A stretch of DNA of 64,000 nucleotides from Rhodanobacter sp. B04. Its GTDB lineage: Bacteria > Pseudomonadota > Gammaproteobacteria > Xanthomonadales > Rhodanobacteraceae. The notes beneath the pieces are model-generated. The model was not told the origin of the DNA, searched no databases, and worked only from the letters and a program-made list of their open reading frames with translations. Positions 1 through 9,782 of the stretch are shown piece after piece (positions within the stretch are counted from its first letter, which is position 1; every line of letters begins with the position of its first letter). Made by a program: the position numbers and the translations under genes. The stretch lies in the NCBI RefSeq assembly GCF_002001125.1, contig NZ_MUNV01000026.1:372001-436000 (forward strand). Reading direction: 5' to 3'.

Positions 1-341
1 ACATGTTCCCGTCGGGAGCGGGCGGGCAGCCGAACCGCGCGATCATCGACGCCGCCTTGCCCGATATCGAGCGTGTACTGGCCACGCTGGACGCCGGCTA
101 CGGCCAGCGCGACTTCCTGGTGGGCAACGCGCCGTGCATCGCCGACTACCTCGCCGCGCCGTTGCTTTACACGTTGTCGAAGATGCCGGAAGGCCCGGCG
201 CTGCTCGCCAGGTATCCCAACGTGCAACGTGCGCAGGCGGTGATGCAGGCACGGCCCAGCTTCATTGCCGCCGAGCCGGATCTTGCAGGCAAGGGCCACG
301 CATCCAGCGTGACGCCGCTGCGCAAGGCGAGTGCGGCGTAG
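1..341 (+). CDS. Glutathione S-transferase, C-terminal part (5' truncated)
   Basis: The reading frame is already open at the window edge, so the thioredoxin-like N-terminal domain lies outside and the first Met (base 3) is probably internal. What remains is about 112 residues of an all-helical GST C-terminal domain: a helix with LPDIERVLATLD, then the conserved N-capping segment with CIADYLAAPLL, where the Asp after Ala-Ile is typical of GSTs, and a tail with YPNVQRAQAVMQARPSF. The likely role is cytosolic glutathione-dependent detoxification. The substrate cannot be told from this part. A hairpin at 391-431 follows it. Confidence 0.8.
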   Translation, partial: MFPSGAGGQPNRAIIDAALPDIERVLATLDAGYGQRDFLVGNAPCIADYLAAPLLYTLSKMPEGPALLARYPNVQRAQAVMQARPSFIAAEPDLAGKGHASSVTPLRKASAA

Positions 342-390
342 GCGAAGCGTCAGCGGTTAATGGCGCTGGCCTGGGCACGGAACCCTGTCC

Positions 391-431
391 TTGGTCAGCC
401 CTTCGGCTTTCAACAGCCGAAGGCTGGCCAA
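391..431. terminator. Hairpin between convergent genes, probable bidirectional terminator
   Basis: CTTCGGCT (401-408) and AGCCGAAG (415-422) form a perfect 8-bp stem with a 6-base loop. TTGGTCAGC (391-399) and GCTGGCCAA (423-431) extend it with one mismatch and a bulge. It sits between the GST gene and mtfA, which converge. There is no clear T-run on either side, so Rho-independent action is inferred from structure and position only. Confidence 0.5.
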
Positions 432-482
432 GCAGGAATCCAGTGACTTCGGTCTTCCGGCGCATGGTCGAGCACCGGGTGC

Positions 483-1238
483 TCAGAACGGGTGCTGCCG
501 GTAAAACTGCTCAAGCTGCCGATAGACGTCCGGCAGATGCTGGCGCAAGCTTGCCGGTGCCTCGAAGAATTGCTCGCTGGCCACCGCAAAGAACTCGGCC
601 GGGCTTTCGAGGGCATACGGGTTGATCGGCAGCTCGACCCCGTTGCGTTGATCCTGCTGCAGGCGATCCCACGCGCTCGAGAAGACCCGCGACCACACGC
701 GGCGGTCCATGCGCCGGTGCAAGGGCGGAAAGCCGTTGGCGTCGCCGTTGAGCATGTCGAGCTTGTGGGCCATTTCATGGATGACCACGTTGTGCCCGGG
801 TTGCTTTCCGCCGTTCAACACCTCCGCCCACGACAGGATCACCGGGCCGCGCCCCCATGCCTCGCCGGCCATCACGGTGCTGGTCTGGTGAACCACGCCT
901 GCGGCGTCGATTTTTGGACGGTGTGGAACGAACGCGTCCGGATAGACGATGACGCTGTGCCAGCCGTCGTACCAGTCGAGGCCGAGTTTCAGGATGGGCA
1001 GGCAGGCATGGGCCGCGAGCAGGACACGATCGGCGTCATCGAGATGCAAGCCGTTGGTCGGCTCCAGCGACTTGCTCTCCAGGAACAGCGTGGCCAGCAC
1101 GCGCAGCGTGGCCTGGTCGGAAGCGCCCAGCCGGCGCGCCGGGGCACAGCGTTGCAGCGCGTCCCGCCAGAGCGGCTCGGCGATCGGGTGCCGGGCGACG
1201 ATGCGGCGTATGCGCCAGTTTCTTATTTTGTCGAACAT
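483..1238 (-). CDS. mtfA: Zinc-dependent peptidase of the MtfA family
   Basis: The product is about 251 residues, close to the family's usual 250-270. The zinc-binding HExxH appears as HEMAHKLDMLNGDANG around residue 150, the hallmark of MtfA, the Mlc titration factor and aminopeptidase of enterobacteria, distantly related to anthrax lethal factor. In E. coli it binds the glucose-PTS repressor Mlc; whether that partner exists here is unknown. It is soluble, with no signal peptide. A GTG at 1244 adds two residues, but ATG at 1238 (MFDKIRNWR) is the more usual family start. It converges with the GST gene and is divergent from the DsbA-like gene. Confidence 0.9.
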   Translation of the reverse strand: MFDKIRNWRIRRIVARHPIAEPLWRDALQRCAPARRLGASDQATLRVLATLFLESKSLEPTNGLHLDDADRVLLAAHACLPILKLGLDWYDGWHSVIVYPDAFVPHRPKIDAAGVVHQTSTVMAGEAWGRGPVILSWAEVLNGGKQPGHNVVIHEMAHKLDMLNGDANGFPPLHRRMDRRVWSRVFSSAWDRLQQDQRNGVELPINPYALESPAEFFAVASEQFFEAPASLRQHLPDVYRQLEQFYRQHPF

Positions 1239-1418
1239 GGCCACACGCCGGAGGAAGTCGCAGGCTTGAAAACATCAGGGCGCCGTGCGCTTTCTCAAGA
1301 AGGAGGGCACGAGCGCGGCTGCCCGGCCCCGTTTCGGAGCGGGCGTTTTGCGGCTATAAGAGGTTTGTTTTCGATCACCGGCGGCTCGCAACAGCCGTCA
1401 CCACGCAGGAACGATCCC

Positions 1419-2096
1419 ATGCTCATGACCACCCGACATCGCGCCGCCTTGCTGCTTTGCGGTTTGTTGATGGCCAGCGCGTGCAGTGCGGCGAATGCGC
1501 ATAAAAAGGCCGCGGCGCCGGCGCCTTATACCGATGGCGATCAGTATGTGACGCTGCCGGCGCCGCACCAGCGGCACAGCGACAAGGGCAGGGTCGAAGT
1601 GGTGGAGGTGTTCTCGTACGGCTGCGTCCATTGCGCCGATTTCTCGCCACTGGCCGAACAGCTGGCCGAGTCGCTGCCCGCGGGTGCGGTTTTCAAACTG
1701 GTGCCCTCACCCTTCAACGCAGGTTGGGTCAACTATGCGCGCGCGTTCTACGCCGCCAGGATCATGGGTGTCGCCGAGCGCACGCACCTGGCTTTCTTCA
1801 AGGCGAAGTTCCAGGACCGGTACCCGATCAACAGCATGGATGAGATCGCGGATTTCTATGCGCGCAACGGCGTCGATCGGAACGAGTTTCTGCGCATCGC
1901 CAGCTCGCCGCAGGTGACCGAACAGATCGGGAGCGATGCCGAACTGATCAAGAGATGGGACGTGGAAGGCACGCCGACGATCGTGGTGGATGGCAAGTAC
2001 CGCAGTAACCATGTGACGAGCTTCCAGCAGCTTGCCGATCTGGCCAGGTGGCTGGCGCAGCGCGAGCTGGATGAGAAATCCAGGGACAGGCACTGA
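1419..2096 (+). CDS. dsbA: Thiol:disulfide interchange protein, DsbA family
   Basis: This 225-residue protein has an N-terminal signal peptide (hydrophobic LLLCGLLMASACSA, probable cleavage after ANA near residue 27) and a thioredoxin-fold domain with a CVHC active site in FSYGCVHCADFSP around residue 70. The cis-proline loop is GTPTIVVDGKY. DsbA oxidises cysteine pairs of exported proteins in the periplasm and is re-oxidised by DsbB. CVHC in place of E. coli CPHC is common in Xanthomonads. ATG 1419 has AGGA eight bases upstream. The Cys before the cleavage site does not fit a lipobox well, so lipidation is unlikely. No dsbB is nearby. Confidence 0.88.
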   Translation: MLMTTRHRAALLLCGLLMASACSAANAHKKAAAPAPYTDGDQYVTLPAPHQRHSDKGRVEVVEVFSYGCVHCADFSPLAEQLAESLPAGAVFKLVPSPFNAGWVNYARAFYAARIMGVAERTHLAFFKAKFQDRYPINSMDEIADFYARNGVDRNEFLRIASSPQVTEQIGSDAELIKRWDVEGTPTIVVDGKYRSNHVTSFQQLADLARWLAQRELDEKSRDRH

Positions 2097-2208
2097 CCGG
2101 CGGTCACCCGGTGTTCGCGCTGCAGGCGGATATTCAACACGTAGTCCGGTTTGCTTGCGCCCAATGGAAAACAGGCCAGCTCACTCCGGCCCGCTTCGGT
2201 GGGATTGC

Positions 2209-5200
2209 TTAGGCCGACGTGAGGCGATCGTCGGTTGTTGCGCCGTCCGGTCCGCGCACGCGGTTGCGTCCGTCGAGCTTGGCGCGGTACAGCGCCTTGT
2301 CCGCCTCGCGCAGCAGGCGGTAGGCATCGTCGACGCTGGCCAGCGGGGCGCTGGCGACGCCGGCGCTGAGGGTCACGCGTTCGATCTGGTCGGTGCCGGG
2401 GACGGGGATCTCGCGTTCGGCCATGTCGACGCAGATGCGCGCAGCCAGCCGCATCGCCTGCGCGGTGTCGGTGCCGGGCAGCAGGCAGGCGAATTCCTCG
2501 CCGCCGTAGCGTGCCACCAGGGCATCGTCCGGGGCGCACCGCAGCAGCGTCGCCGCCACGCCGCGCAGCGCTTCGTCGCCGGCGGGGTGGCCGAAGCGGT
2601 CGTTGTAATCCTTGAAGTAGTCGACGTCCACGAAGATCAGCGCGGTCGAGGTGGTCGGGGCATGGGCATTGCCCGGCTGTTCGAGTTGCTCGAGCAGGCG
2701 ACGGCGGTTGGCCAGGCCGGTCAGCGCATCGTGGTACGACAGCTCCAGCAGGCGCGCGTTGGCGGCGTGGAGTTCGGCGGTGCGCTCGTCCACGCGCCGT
2801 TCCAGTGCGCGCCGCTGCGCGCGCAGCGTGCGGGTGCGCAGCAGGGCGACGCCGTAGCCGAGCACCAGCAGCCCGAGTACGGCCGCGATGCGGACCGACA
2901 GGAGCTGCCACCACTGCGCATCGACGGTGATCGGCACCATGATGGCGTCGCTGGCGTTGCCGGCGTGGTCGCGCGCTTCGACGCGCAAGGAGTAGCTGCC
3001 CGGCGGCAGCGTGCTGAACGTGCGCGAGTCTTCGGCCGTCCACGGGCTGGGCTTGGCGTCGAAGCCCAGCAACTGGGTGCGGAAGCGCGATTCGCCTTCG
3101 CGATACCACGACAGCAGCGCGAAGCCGACCTTCACCGTCTTCGCCCCCGCCGGCAGGTGCACGGCCGGCCCCGGCATCGACTGGCCATCGACCTGCAGGC
3201 TGGTGATCCGCAATGGCTTGGGTTGGGTATCGCTGACCTCGCGGTGCGGGTCGTAGACCACCAGCCCGCTCAGCGTGCCGGTCCAGAAGCGATCCTGCGA
3301 GTCGATCAACTGCGAATCGGTATTGCACTCGTCGTTGAGCATGCCGTCGCGGCGCGTGAACACCTGCTCGCGATAGCCTGCGGCGGTCGGTGTCAGCTGC
3401 TGCACGCCGTTGTTGGTGCATATGTAGATGCGCCCGGTCGAGTCCGCCAGCGCGCTGTAGGCGGTGGGGTCGGGAGCGCGCGGCAGGGTGTCGGGCAGCA
3501 CCACCGGATGCTGCGGGTCGCGCACGTCCACGCGGGTGATGCCGGCGCTGGACGTGCCCAGCCACAGCACCGGATGGCCCGCCGCGTCGCGGATCAGGTT
3601 CAGTCCGATCAGGTTCGTGTCCGGCAATCCTGCTGCGTGGCCGAGCAGCGTCCAGCGTGTGCCATCGAACCGCGCCAAGCCCTCGTTGGTGGTGGCCCAC
3701 AGCCAGGATCGCCCATCGCCGGTGGTCTGCTCCAGCAGCTTGACCACCCGCCACTGGCCGCGAACGCCGTCGGCACTGAACGCCTTCCACTGCCCGTCGC
3801 GAAGCCGGTAGATGCCGGACTGGCGCAAGGCGAACCACTGCTCCTGGTGACCCGCGTCGGCGCGTGCCAGCGTATCGAGTACCGCTTCGCCGTTGCTCTT
3901 CGGCCATGGCGTGGGCTGGCGCTGGAAGACCGGTCCGTCGCCGATGCGCAGCAGTTCGCCGCCGCGCAGGCCGGCCCAGCGCGTGCGTGCGCCATCCGCG
4001 CCGGTGGTCACCGCGAGCATGCTCACGCTCGGTGCCGGCAGGTCGCCGTGGGCGGCGGTGAACTGGCGCCAGTGCCCGTCTTCGAACAGGCCGATGCCGT
4101 CATCGCTCGCGCCCACCCACAGGCGTTCGCCGCCATGGCCATCGGGTTCCATCAGCACGCCGAACACGCCGATCGAACCGCTGCCCAGCAACGACGCCGT
4201 GGACCACGCGCTGGCCCCGAGCACCGTGCGCGACACGCCGGATTCGGTGGCCAGCCAGATCACCTCGTTGCCGCCGGGACTGCGCCAGGCATTGAGCCCA
4301 CGCACCGCGTTCGAGGGCAGCCCGTGGCGGCGGTCGAACACTTGCACATGGCCGTCGTGCACGCGGATCAGGCCGGCGCGCGAGGACACCCAGAGCGCCG
4401 CGTCGCCATCGGGCAGTGGCGTCGCCGCGATGTCGTAGATCTCCAGGGTCGGCAGGCCGTCATTTTTCCGGGTCAGGCAGTGCAGCCCGTCGGCATCCAG
4501 CCGGCACAGGCCCACGCCGAACACCGACAGCCACAATGCCTCGCGTCCGTGACGCGTGGTGTCCAGCAGGTATTCCACCTGCGCGGTATCCAGCAGCGGG
4601 TTCTGCCACTTGTGCCAGCCGTGGGTGCCTTCGTCGCGGTACCAGAGCCCCGAGGTGCCCGTGCCGACCCATTGCCGGCGCCGGCCATCCAGGTTTCCGG
4701 TCTGCGCCATGCTCAGGATCGAATCGGGGGGCAGGTCGGCATTGTCCGGATCGGCCTGCCAGCGACCGCCGCGGCGGACCATCAGCCCGCGGTCCCAGGT
4801 CAACGCCCACAGCGTCGATGCGCCGCTGCCATCGACGGTTTCGGCGAAGCGCCGCACCTGCTGCGAGGGCAGGCCGGTGCGGCGGTTTTCGACATGCCAG
4901 CGCGTGCCGTCGTAGCGGGCCAGTCCGTCGCTGCGGAACGCCGCCCACAGCGTGCCTTGCCGATCCACCCACAGGCTGTCGACCCAATGCGCCATCGCGG
5001 GATCGTCGCTGCCCACCCAGTGGCGCCCGTCGTAGCGGAACACGCCGGCAGGCGAGGCGGCCCACACGAAACCGTCGCGGTCGGTGCGGATGGCCACCGT
5101 CACCGTGTCGGGCAGGCCATCGCGCGGCGAGAAGTTGGTGAACACCGGTGCGCCGATGTCCTGCAGATCCAGCGGATGCACCAGCACGGCAGACGGGTTC

Positions 5201-5298
5201 ACGCCGGCCATGACCGGCATGGCGACACAGAGCAGCAGGATGAGCGCCTGCATGGCGGGCAGGATGTGGGATTTCATCTGCATCGCAGTATGCCGCAT
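2209..5298 (-). CDS. Propeller / Y_Y_Y / GGDEF diguanylate cyclase
   Basis: This very long (about 1,029 residues) membrane sensor has, in order, a signal peptide, about 14 two-component-regulator-propeller repeats (each with a WxGT/WxAT-like signature, residues ~45-690), a Y_Y_Y domain (~705-770), one transmembrane helix near 800, a short coiled coil and a GGDEF domain ending the protein. The cyclase motif is GGEEF near residue 930, and the metal-binding VDVDYFKDYNDRFGH is intact, so c-di-GMP synthesis is expected. The inhibitory RxxD is absent at its usual place. The architecture suggests a periplasmic ligand sensed by two seven-bladed propellers. No ribosome site is obvious; GTG 5301, ATG 5298 or ATG 5283/5277 are possible starts. 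It lies 79 bases after the CocE-type gene on the same strand. Confidence 0.9.
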   Translation of the reverse strand: MRHTAMQMKSHILPAMQALILLLCVAMPVMAGVNPSAVLVHPLDLQDIGAPVFTNFSPRDGLPDTVTVAIRTDRDGFVWAASPAGVFRYDGRHWVGSDDPAMAHWVDSLWVDRQGTLWAAFRSDGLARYDGTRWHVENRRTGLPSQQVRRFAETVDGSGASTLWALTWDRGLMVRRGGRWQADPDNADLPPDSILSMAQTGNLDGRRRQWVGTGTSGLWYRDEGTHGWHKWQNPLLDTAQVEYLLDTTRHGREALWLSVFGVGLCRLDADGLHCLTRKNDGLPTLEIYDIAATPLPDGDAALWVSSRAGLIRVHDGHVQVFDRRHGLPSNAVRGLNAWRSPGGNEVIWLATESGVSRTVLGASAWSTASLLGSGSIGVFGVLMEPDGHGGERLWVGASDDGIGLFEDGHWRQFTAAHGDLPAPSVSMLAVTTGADGARTRWAGLRGGELLRIGDGPVFQRQPTPWPKSNGEAVLDTLARADAGHQEQWFALRQSGIYRLRDGQWKAFSADGVRGQWRVVKLLEQTTGDGRSWLWATTNEGLARFDGTRWTLLGHAAGLPDTNLIGLNLIRDAAGHPVLWLGTSSAGITRVDVRDPQHPVVLPDTLPRAPDPTAYSALADSTGRIYICTNNGVQQLTPTAAGYREQVFTRRDGMLNDECNTDSQLIDSQDRFWTGTLSGLVVYDPHREVSDTQPKPLRITSLQVDGQSMPGPAVHLPAGAKTVKVGFALLSWYREGESRFRTQLLGFDAKPSPWTAEDSRTFSTLPPGSYSLRVEARDHAGNASDAIMVPITVDAQWWQLLSVRIAAVLGLLVLGYGVALLRTRTLRAQRRALERRVDERTAELHAANARLLELSYHDALTGLANRRRLLEQLEQPGNAHAPTTSTALIFVDVDYFKDYNDRFGHPAGDEALRGVAATLLRCAPDDALVARYGGEEFACLLPGTDTAQAMRLAARICVDMAEREIPVPGTDQIERVTLSAGVASAPLASVDDAYRLLREADKALYRAKLDGRNRVRGPDGATTDDRLTSA

Positions 5299-5377
5299 CA
5301 CGCGAGGCAGTCGAACGCGGGCGGGACGCGGGCTTTCCGGTTTGTCGGCGGGTTTTCGTTGCCGGCCGGAGCCCGGC

Positions 5378-7324
5378 TCAATCGCCGGCAGTCATGCCCG
5401 TCACCACCGGCAGCAGCACGGCGCTGCGCCCGTCCGGCCCATGCTCGATCGTCACCGTCGCCTTGCGGTAATCCGACGGTTTGGCGAACAGGATGTTGGG
5501 CACCCAGGTCTGCGGGTTGCGGTCGTAGAGCGGGAACAGGCTGGACTGGATCTGCACCATGATCCGGTGGCCGGGCTTGAACTCGTAGTTCACCGTGGGC
5601 AGGCGGAACTTGTATTCCTGCACCTGGTTCGCCGGGATCGGCGAGGGGTCGGCGAAGCTCTTGCGATAGCGCCCGCGGAAGATGTCGAGGGAGACCGGCA
5701 GCTCGTAGCCGCCCATCGCGGGATCGGTCGGATCGGTACCGGGATAGACGTCGATCAGCTTGACCACGAAGTCGCCGTCGGTGCCGGTGGTGCTGGCGAA
5801 GAGGTCGGCGATCGGTGCGCCTTCGAGCCGCACGGTCTTGCTCAGCACCGGCGTGGTGTAGCTCAGCACGTCGGGGCGGTCCGCCACGAAGCGCTGGTCG
5901 TGGACCAGCCAGGTGCGCCAGCGGTCCTCGTTCTGGGTCGGGATCGGCCGCGGCAGGTAGGGCACCGGCTTGGCCGGGTCGGCGACGTAGCTGTCGCTGC
6001 CGCCGTTCGGCTGCCCGAAGCCCAGGCCCATGTCGGCCTGCAGGTAGAGCGGGGTGAGCTGCTGAGCGCTGGCCACCTTCCAGTCGGCGAAGCCGTCCCA
6101 GTGCTGCTCGACCGGGTTGTAGATCATCGCCTCGGGCAGCGGCTTGGGCAGCGGCGTGCCGCGCAGGTAGTGGTTGAACCACGGGATCATCACGTTCTGG
6201 CGGAATTGCGCAGTGGTGTTGCCCGGCCACTTGAGCGGTCCGATGTTCCAGCCGTCGCGGTTGATCTGGCTGTGCCACCAGGGGCCCATCACGAGGTGGT
6301 TGTTGGCGCCGTGCCCGGCCTGCTTGAGCGCTTCCCAGGCATGCACGGCGCCGTAGATGTCTTCCTGGTCCCACAGGCCTTGCAGCCACATGGTGGGCAC
6401 GTCGGAGGGATGCGCGACGAGCAGCTTGTCCAGCGCCTGCAGCTGCCAGAAGGCGTCGTAGGCGGGGTGTGCCGAGAAGCGGTTCCACCAGGGCAGCTGC
6501 CTGAAGCCGTTGGCCTCGGCATAGGCGCCGGCCGAACCGGCGTCGAGGAAGTTGGTGTAGTCGTCGTAGTTTTCGCGCGGGATGCTCTCGCCTTCACCCT
6601 TCTTGCTCGTCTGGCCGCTGAAGTAGTCGAGGTTCACCTGGCGCAGGGCACCGTAGTGGTACCAGTCGTCACCCATCCAGCCGTCGATCATCGGGCTCTC
6701 CGGCGCCGCGGCCTTCAGCGCGGGGTGCGGGTGGAGCAAGGCCATGGCAACCGTCCAGCCGTCGTAGGACGAACCGATCATGCCGACGTTGCCGTTCGAT
6801 TCCTTGATGTTCTTCACCAGCCAGTCGATGGTGTCCCAGGCATCGGTGGTGTCGTCGGTCGTGGTCGGGTTGAGCGGACCCATCGGCGGGCGCGTCATGA
6901 TGTACTGGCCTTCCGAGCCGTATTTGCCGCGCACGTCCTGCCAGACCAGGATGGTGCTGCCGTCGGCCCAGTCCTTGTCGCCCGACCACACGGTGTCGGC
7001 CATGTGCGGGCTGCTGTTGGGCGTGAAGCTGCCGGCGTTGTAAGGCGTGCGCTCGAGCAGCATCGGCAGGCCGTGCGCAGCCTTCGGGATCAGCAGCACG
7101 GTGTGCAGCTTCACGCCGTCGCGCATCGGGATCATGACCTCGCGCTTGACGTAGTCGAAGTTGCCCTGCGGTTGCTTCCAGTCGGCCGGAATGTCCGACG
7201 CGCTCTGGATCATGTCGGGCGTGACTTTCGCGGCATCGGAGCCCGGTGCGGGCGCCGCGGGCGAGGCGACTGAAAGGAGGCAGGCGAGCGAAACCAGCGC
7301 CGTGGCCAGGACGGTTTTTTTCAT
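5378..7324 (-). CDS. CocE/NonD-type hydrolase (S15 X-Pro dipeptidyl-peptidase family)
   Basis: The 648-residue product has a Sec signal peptide (to about residue 24) and an alpha/beta-hydrolase domain with the nucleophile elbow GSSYDGW near residue 185, a helical cap, and a C-terminal jelly-roll domain (ADLFASTTGTDGDFVVKLID onward). This is the layout of cocaine esterase, glutaryl-7-ACA acylase and Xaa-Pro dipeptidyl peptidases. It probably acts in the periplasm or outside the cell on acyl esters or peptides; the substrate is not predictable. AGAGGA lies ten bases before ATG 7324. It is transcribed ahead of the propeller cyclase and divergently from the MarC gene. Confidence 0.9.
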   Translation of the reverse strand: MKKTVLATALVSLACLLSVASPAAPAPGSDAAKVTPDMIQSASDIPADWKQPQGNFDYVKREVMIPMRDGVKLHTVLLIPKAAHGLPMLLERTPYNAGSFTPNSSPHMADTVWSGDKDWADGSTILVWQDVRGKYGSEGQYIMTRPPMGPLNPTTTDDTTDAWDTIDWLVKNIKESNGNVGMIGSSYDGWTVAMALLHPHPALKAAAPESPMIDGWMGDDWYHYGALRQVNLDYFSGQTSKKGEGESIPRENYDDYTNFLDAGSAGAYAEANGFRQLPWWNRFSAHPAYDAFWQLQALDKLLVAHPSDVPTMWLQGLWDQEDIYGAVHAWEALKQAGHGANNHLVMGPWWHSQINRDGWNIGPLKWPGNTTAQFRQNVMIPWFNHYLRGTPLPKPLPEAMIYNPVEQHWDGFADWKVASAQQLTPLYLQADMGLGFGQPNGGSDSYVADPAKPVPYLPRPIPTQNEDRWRTWLVHDQRFVADRPDVLSYTTPVLSKTVRLEGAPIADLFASTTGTDGDFVVKLIDVYPGTDPTDPAMGGYELPVSLDIFRGRYRKSFADPSPIPANQVQEYKFRLPTVNYEFKPGHRIMVQIQSSLFPLYDRNPQTWVPNILFAKPSDYRKATVTIEHGPDGRSAVLLPVVTGMTAGD

Positions 7325-7509
7325 GGGCAGAGGGTCCTCTTGGGAGCGTCAGCAGCGCTTGTTGGTTGCCGTTCGCCACTATGCGAAGGTTCGCAGGGAT
7401 TTTGCAACCGCGCCTGTACGGGAGCATATCCGGGACAAAGAAGTCATCATCTGCGCCAGCAGGCGATACGGGTTTCCTTCCGGCACACTTGAGCGGGTCA
7501 TCTGGAGCA

Positions 7510-8184
7510 ATGGCGCTTAACATGGCATCCGAGCTGCACACTTTCATCCACTTGCTCTTCATCGGCGTGGTGGCGTTGTTTCCGGTGGTCAATCCGATCG
7601 GCACCGCCTTCGTGGTGATGCCTTACTTCGCGCACCTGGATCGGGCCGGCAAAAGGCAGGCGGTGCGCATGATCACGCTGTATGCGTTTTGCGTCTGTAC
7701 GGTGACGCTGATTGCAGGGCAGTGGATCCTGAAGCTGTTCGGGCTGTCGATTCCGGTGGTGCAGCTGGCGGGCGGCATCATGATTTGCAAGATGGGTTGG
7801 GAATTCCTTTCGTCCGACAAGGATGCGGGCGCCGATGGCGGCGGCGACGTGGAGGGGACGAAACCGCGCAGCATCGACGACCAGCTGTTTTACCCGCTGA
7901 CCTTCCCGCTGACCACGGGGGCGGGAACGATCTCGGTGCTGCTCACCCTGAGCGCGCACGGCGCGGATGCCGATCTGCGCCAGATGCTGTTCAACATGGG
8001 AGCGATCCTGCTGGCGATCGTGCTGATGTGCGTGCTGGTGTACGTGTTCTTTCTGAACACCCAGCGCATCGAACGCTACCTGGGCTCCCAGGGCGAGCGG
8101 ATCTTCAACCGCCTGATCGCCTTCTTCATTTTCTGTGTGGGCCTGCAGATCGCCGTCACGGGCGCCAGGGCGCTGTTTGCCTAG
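7510..8184 (+). CDS. MarC-family integral membrane protein
   Basis: This protein of about 224 residues has six predicted membrane helices: FIHLLFIGVVALFPVVNPIG at the start, three helices before a charged loop (KDAGADGGGDVEGTKPR), then FPLTTGAGTISVLL and two final helices. The NPIG and TTGAGTI motifs, one in each half, are the MarC/YchE/YhgN signature. MarC was once linked to multiple antibiotic resistance, but that is not supported; related NAAT proteins carry neutral amino acids. Two starts compete: ATG 7510 (GGAG only two bases upstream) and ATG 7522. I chose the first. Confidence 0.9.
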   Translation: MALNMASELHTFIHLLFIGVVALFPVVNPIGTAFVVMPYFAHLDRAGKRQAVRMITLYAFCVCTVTLIAGQWILKLFGLSIPVVQLAGGIMICKMGWEFLSSDKDAGADGGGDVEGTKPRSIDDQLFYPLTFPLTTGAGTISVLLTLSAHGADADLRQMLFNMGAILLAIVLMCVLVYVFFLNTQRIERYLGSQGERIFNRLIAFFIFCVGLQIAVTGARALFA

Positions 8185-8359
8185 TGGGGGCCGCGCCCTG
8201 GCGGCACGCCGGCCACAAGCAACCGAGGCATCAGGGACGCTCCCGACATCGGATGCGTTCAAAGGATGGACAGGGGCTCCGGTTCGCCATGACGCCGTTC
8301 CGCTTTGTTGCCGACATCCATGTCTCAGACCGCTTTGATCGTTCGAAAGAGGCGCGCTC

Positions 8360-9724
8360 ATGATTTCCGGAAGAACGCTCGAAAGCTGGTGCGCCAGCCA
8401 TCCGTTGATTCGCGAGCTGGTCGCGCTGCAGCAGACCACCTGGTTCCATCCCGCGTTGGCTCCGGTCGCGGAGTCGATCGGTGATGTGGGATTGACGGCG
8501 GCGGACGTCGCCGATGCCAGTGCGCGGTTAACGCGTTTTGCGTCCTACCTCAGGCGTGCGTTTCCGGAGACGGAAGGCAGTGGCGGCATCATCGAGTCGG
8601 ACGTGCGCCCTTTGCCGAAGCTGCATGCCTTGCTTGGCGAGCGCTACGGCCGGAGCATGGGCGGATCGCTGTGGCTCAAGCGGGACAGCCACCTGCCTAT
8701 TTCCGGCTCGATCAAGGCGCGCGGCGGCATCTATGAAGTGCTCAAGCATGCCGAGGATCTGGCGCTGGCCGGAAAGCTGTTGAGGCTCGACGACGACTAC
8801 GCGGTGCTGGGCAGCGACAAGGCCCGCGCCTTCTTTGGCCAATACAAGATAGCCGTCGGCTCGACCGGCAACCTTGGCCTGTCCATCGGCATCATGGGTG
8901 CGGCGCTGGGTTTTCAGGTGACGGTGCACATGTCCGCGGATGCGCGGCAATGGAAGAAGGACATGCTGCGCTCGCGCGGCGTCACGGTCGTCGAGCATGC
9001 CTCCGATTACAGCGTGGCCATTGCCCAAGGCCGCAAGCAGGCCGGGCTCGATCCCGCCTGCCACTTCGTCGACGACGAGAACTCGGTCAACCTGTTCCTG
9101 GGCTACGCGGTCGCGGCCGAGCGGCTGCAGACGCAATTGGCGCAAGCCGACATCGCCGTGGATGCGCAACATCCACTGTTCGTCTATTTGCCCTGTGGCA
9201 TCGGCGGCGCGCCCGGTGGCGTGGCCTTCGGCTTGAAGCTGGTCTACGGCGACGCGGTGCACTGCATGTTCGCCGAGCCCACGCACTCGCCGTGCATGCT
9301 GCTGGGCGTCTATACCGGGCTGCACGATGCGGTCTGCGTGCAGGACTTCGGCATCGACAACGTCACTGCGGCCGATGGACTGGCGGTCGGACGTGCTTCG
9401 GGCTTTGTCGGGAAGGCCATGCAGCGCCTGGTGGATGGCTACTACACCGTCAGCGACGAGGAGATGTACAGCTTGCTGGCGCTGATGGAGCGCAGCGAGG
9501 GCGTGCGCCTGGAACCGTCTGCGCTCGCCGGCGTGCCGGGCATCGGCAGAGTCCATGCCGACCAGCAGGGCTACCTGGCGCGTGCGGGCCTGGACAGCCA
9601 CGCCATGGCGCAGGCCACCCACCTGGTATGGGCCACCGGTGGCAACATGGTGCCGCCGGACGAGATGCAAACCTATCTGGACAAGGGCCGCCGGTTGCTG
9701 GCGAAGGATTGGGCCGTGGGGTGA
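8360..9724 (+). CDS. dsdA: D-serine ammonia-lyase
   Basis: The 454-residue length matches DsdA. The PLP-binding lysine lies in [13 protein letters not shown] near residue 116, the phosphate-binding glycine loop is [11 protein letters not shown], and the family segment [15 protein letters not shown] is present. The enzyme converts D-serine to pyruvate and ammonia in the cytosol, which detoxifies D-serine and supplies carbon and nitrogen. AGAGG is eight bases before ATG 8360. No DsdC regulator or DsdX permease is adjacent, unlike enterobacteria, so control may differ. It converges with the SDR gene at 9783. Confidence 0.95.
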   Translation: MISGRTLESWCASHPLIRELVALQQTTWFHPALAPVAESIGDVGLTAADVADASARLTRFASYLRRAFPETEGSGGIIESDVRPLPKLHALLGERYGRSMGGSLWLKRDSHLPISGSIKARGGIYEVLKHAEDLALAGKLLRLDDDYAVLGSDKARAFFGQYKIAVGSTGNLGLSIGIMGAALGFQVTVHMSADARQWKKDMLRSRGVTVVEHASDYSVAIAQGRKQAGLDPACHFVDDENSVNLFLGYAVAAERLQTQLAQADIAVDAQHPLFVYLPCGIGGAPGGVAFGLKLVYGDAVHCMFAEPTHSPCMLLGVYTGLHDAVCVQDFGIDNVTAADGLAVGRASGFVGKAMQRLVDGYYTVSDEEMYSLLALMERSEGVRLEPSALAGVPGIGRVHADQQGYLARAGLDSHAMAQATHLVWATGGNMVPPDEMQTYLDKGRRLLAKDWAVG

Positions 9725-9782
9725 GATGCCTCGATTCCCGGGGCGCGGCTGCCGCAACGCGTGGCGATCGACATGTCGCCAC

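Noticed and set aside
2032-5562. 1,176-codon plus-strand open frame opposite the propeller cyclase
   Set aside because: A shadow of high-GC coding on the other strand; rich in Arg/Ala/Gly and His with no domain.
8289-8363. 24-codon frame ending in ATGA at the dsdA start
   Set aside because: Overlap would suggest a leader peptide, but the ribosome site is poor and codons look random.
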